From Methylobacteriaceae bacterium (GTDB taxonomy: Bacteria; Pseudomonadota; Alphaproteobacteria; Rhizobiales; Beijerinckiaceae), in assembly GCA_031272615.1 (NCBI GenBank), contig JAISTL010000087.1, forward strand, positions 1 through 5,416: 5,416 nt of DNA. Reading direction: 5' to 3'. Below, piece by piece: positions 5,407 to 5,416 of the stretch (position 1 is its first letter; every line of letters begins with the position of its first letter). The position numbers and the translations under genes are program-made. The notes beneath the pieces are model-generated. The model was not told the DNA's origin, made no database searches, and worked only from the letters and a program-made list of their open reading frames with translations.

Positions 5407-5416
5407 GTATTTGACA

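Noticed and set aside
5411..5416. TTGACA at the right edge as a -35 box
   Set aside because: It is a perfect hexamer, but the matching -10 region lies outside the window, and it sits within the presumed riboswitch leader. It cannot be judged.

Overview
The window reads as GC-rich chromosomal DNA from a Gram-negative bacterium, most likely a proteobacterium. The evidence is a type V secretion autotransporter (which needs an outer membrane), strong G/C bias at third codon positions, and a REP-type palindrome. An alphaproteobacterium is my guess, not something the sequence proves.

Layout. Positions 1-36 hold nothing I can recognise. Positions 37-273 form a composite repeat: two inverted copies of a small module, each an array of 9-base units containing GGTGGAC bounded by CGGAA and TTCCGCC, flanking a REP-like long palindrome at 90-171. 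It lies just past the stop codon of the first gene. Positions 282-3536 (minus strand) encode a 1084-residue classical autotransporter: signal peptide, repeat-rich beta-helical passenger, linker helix and C-terminal beta-barrel. Positions 3537-3893 are a divergent intergenic region with a candidate promoter for each gene, a perfect 16-bp palindrome abutting the autotransporter -35 box, and several smaller repeats.

Positions 3894-5201 (plus strand) encode a bacterial polynucleotide kinase-phosphatase (Pnkp family). It carries the complete kinase and metallophosphoesterase domains but ends where the RNA ligase domain of Clostridium thermocellum Pnkp would follow. Positions 5202-5416 contain a candidate promoter whose predicted start falls at the first base of a well-formed TPP (thiamine pyrophosphate) riboswitch aptamer at 5293-5379. 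A downstream hairpin reuses the same pairing sequences as aptamer helix P1. The thiamine-controlled gene must begin beyond the right edge.

The three units (surface protein, RNA end repair, thiamine-controlled gene) show no obvious functional link and appear to be separately transcribed. The most unusual items are the composite repeat with its conserved module ends, the ligase-less Pnkp, and the duplicated switching strands of the riboswitch.
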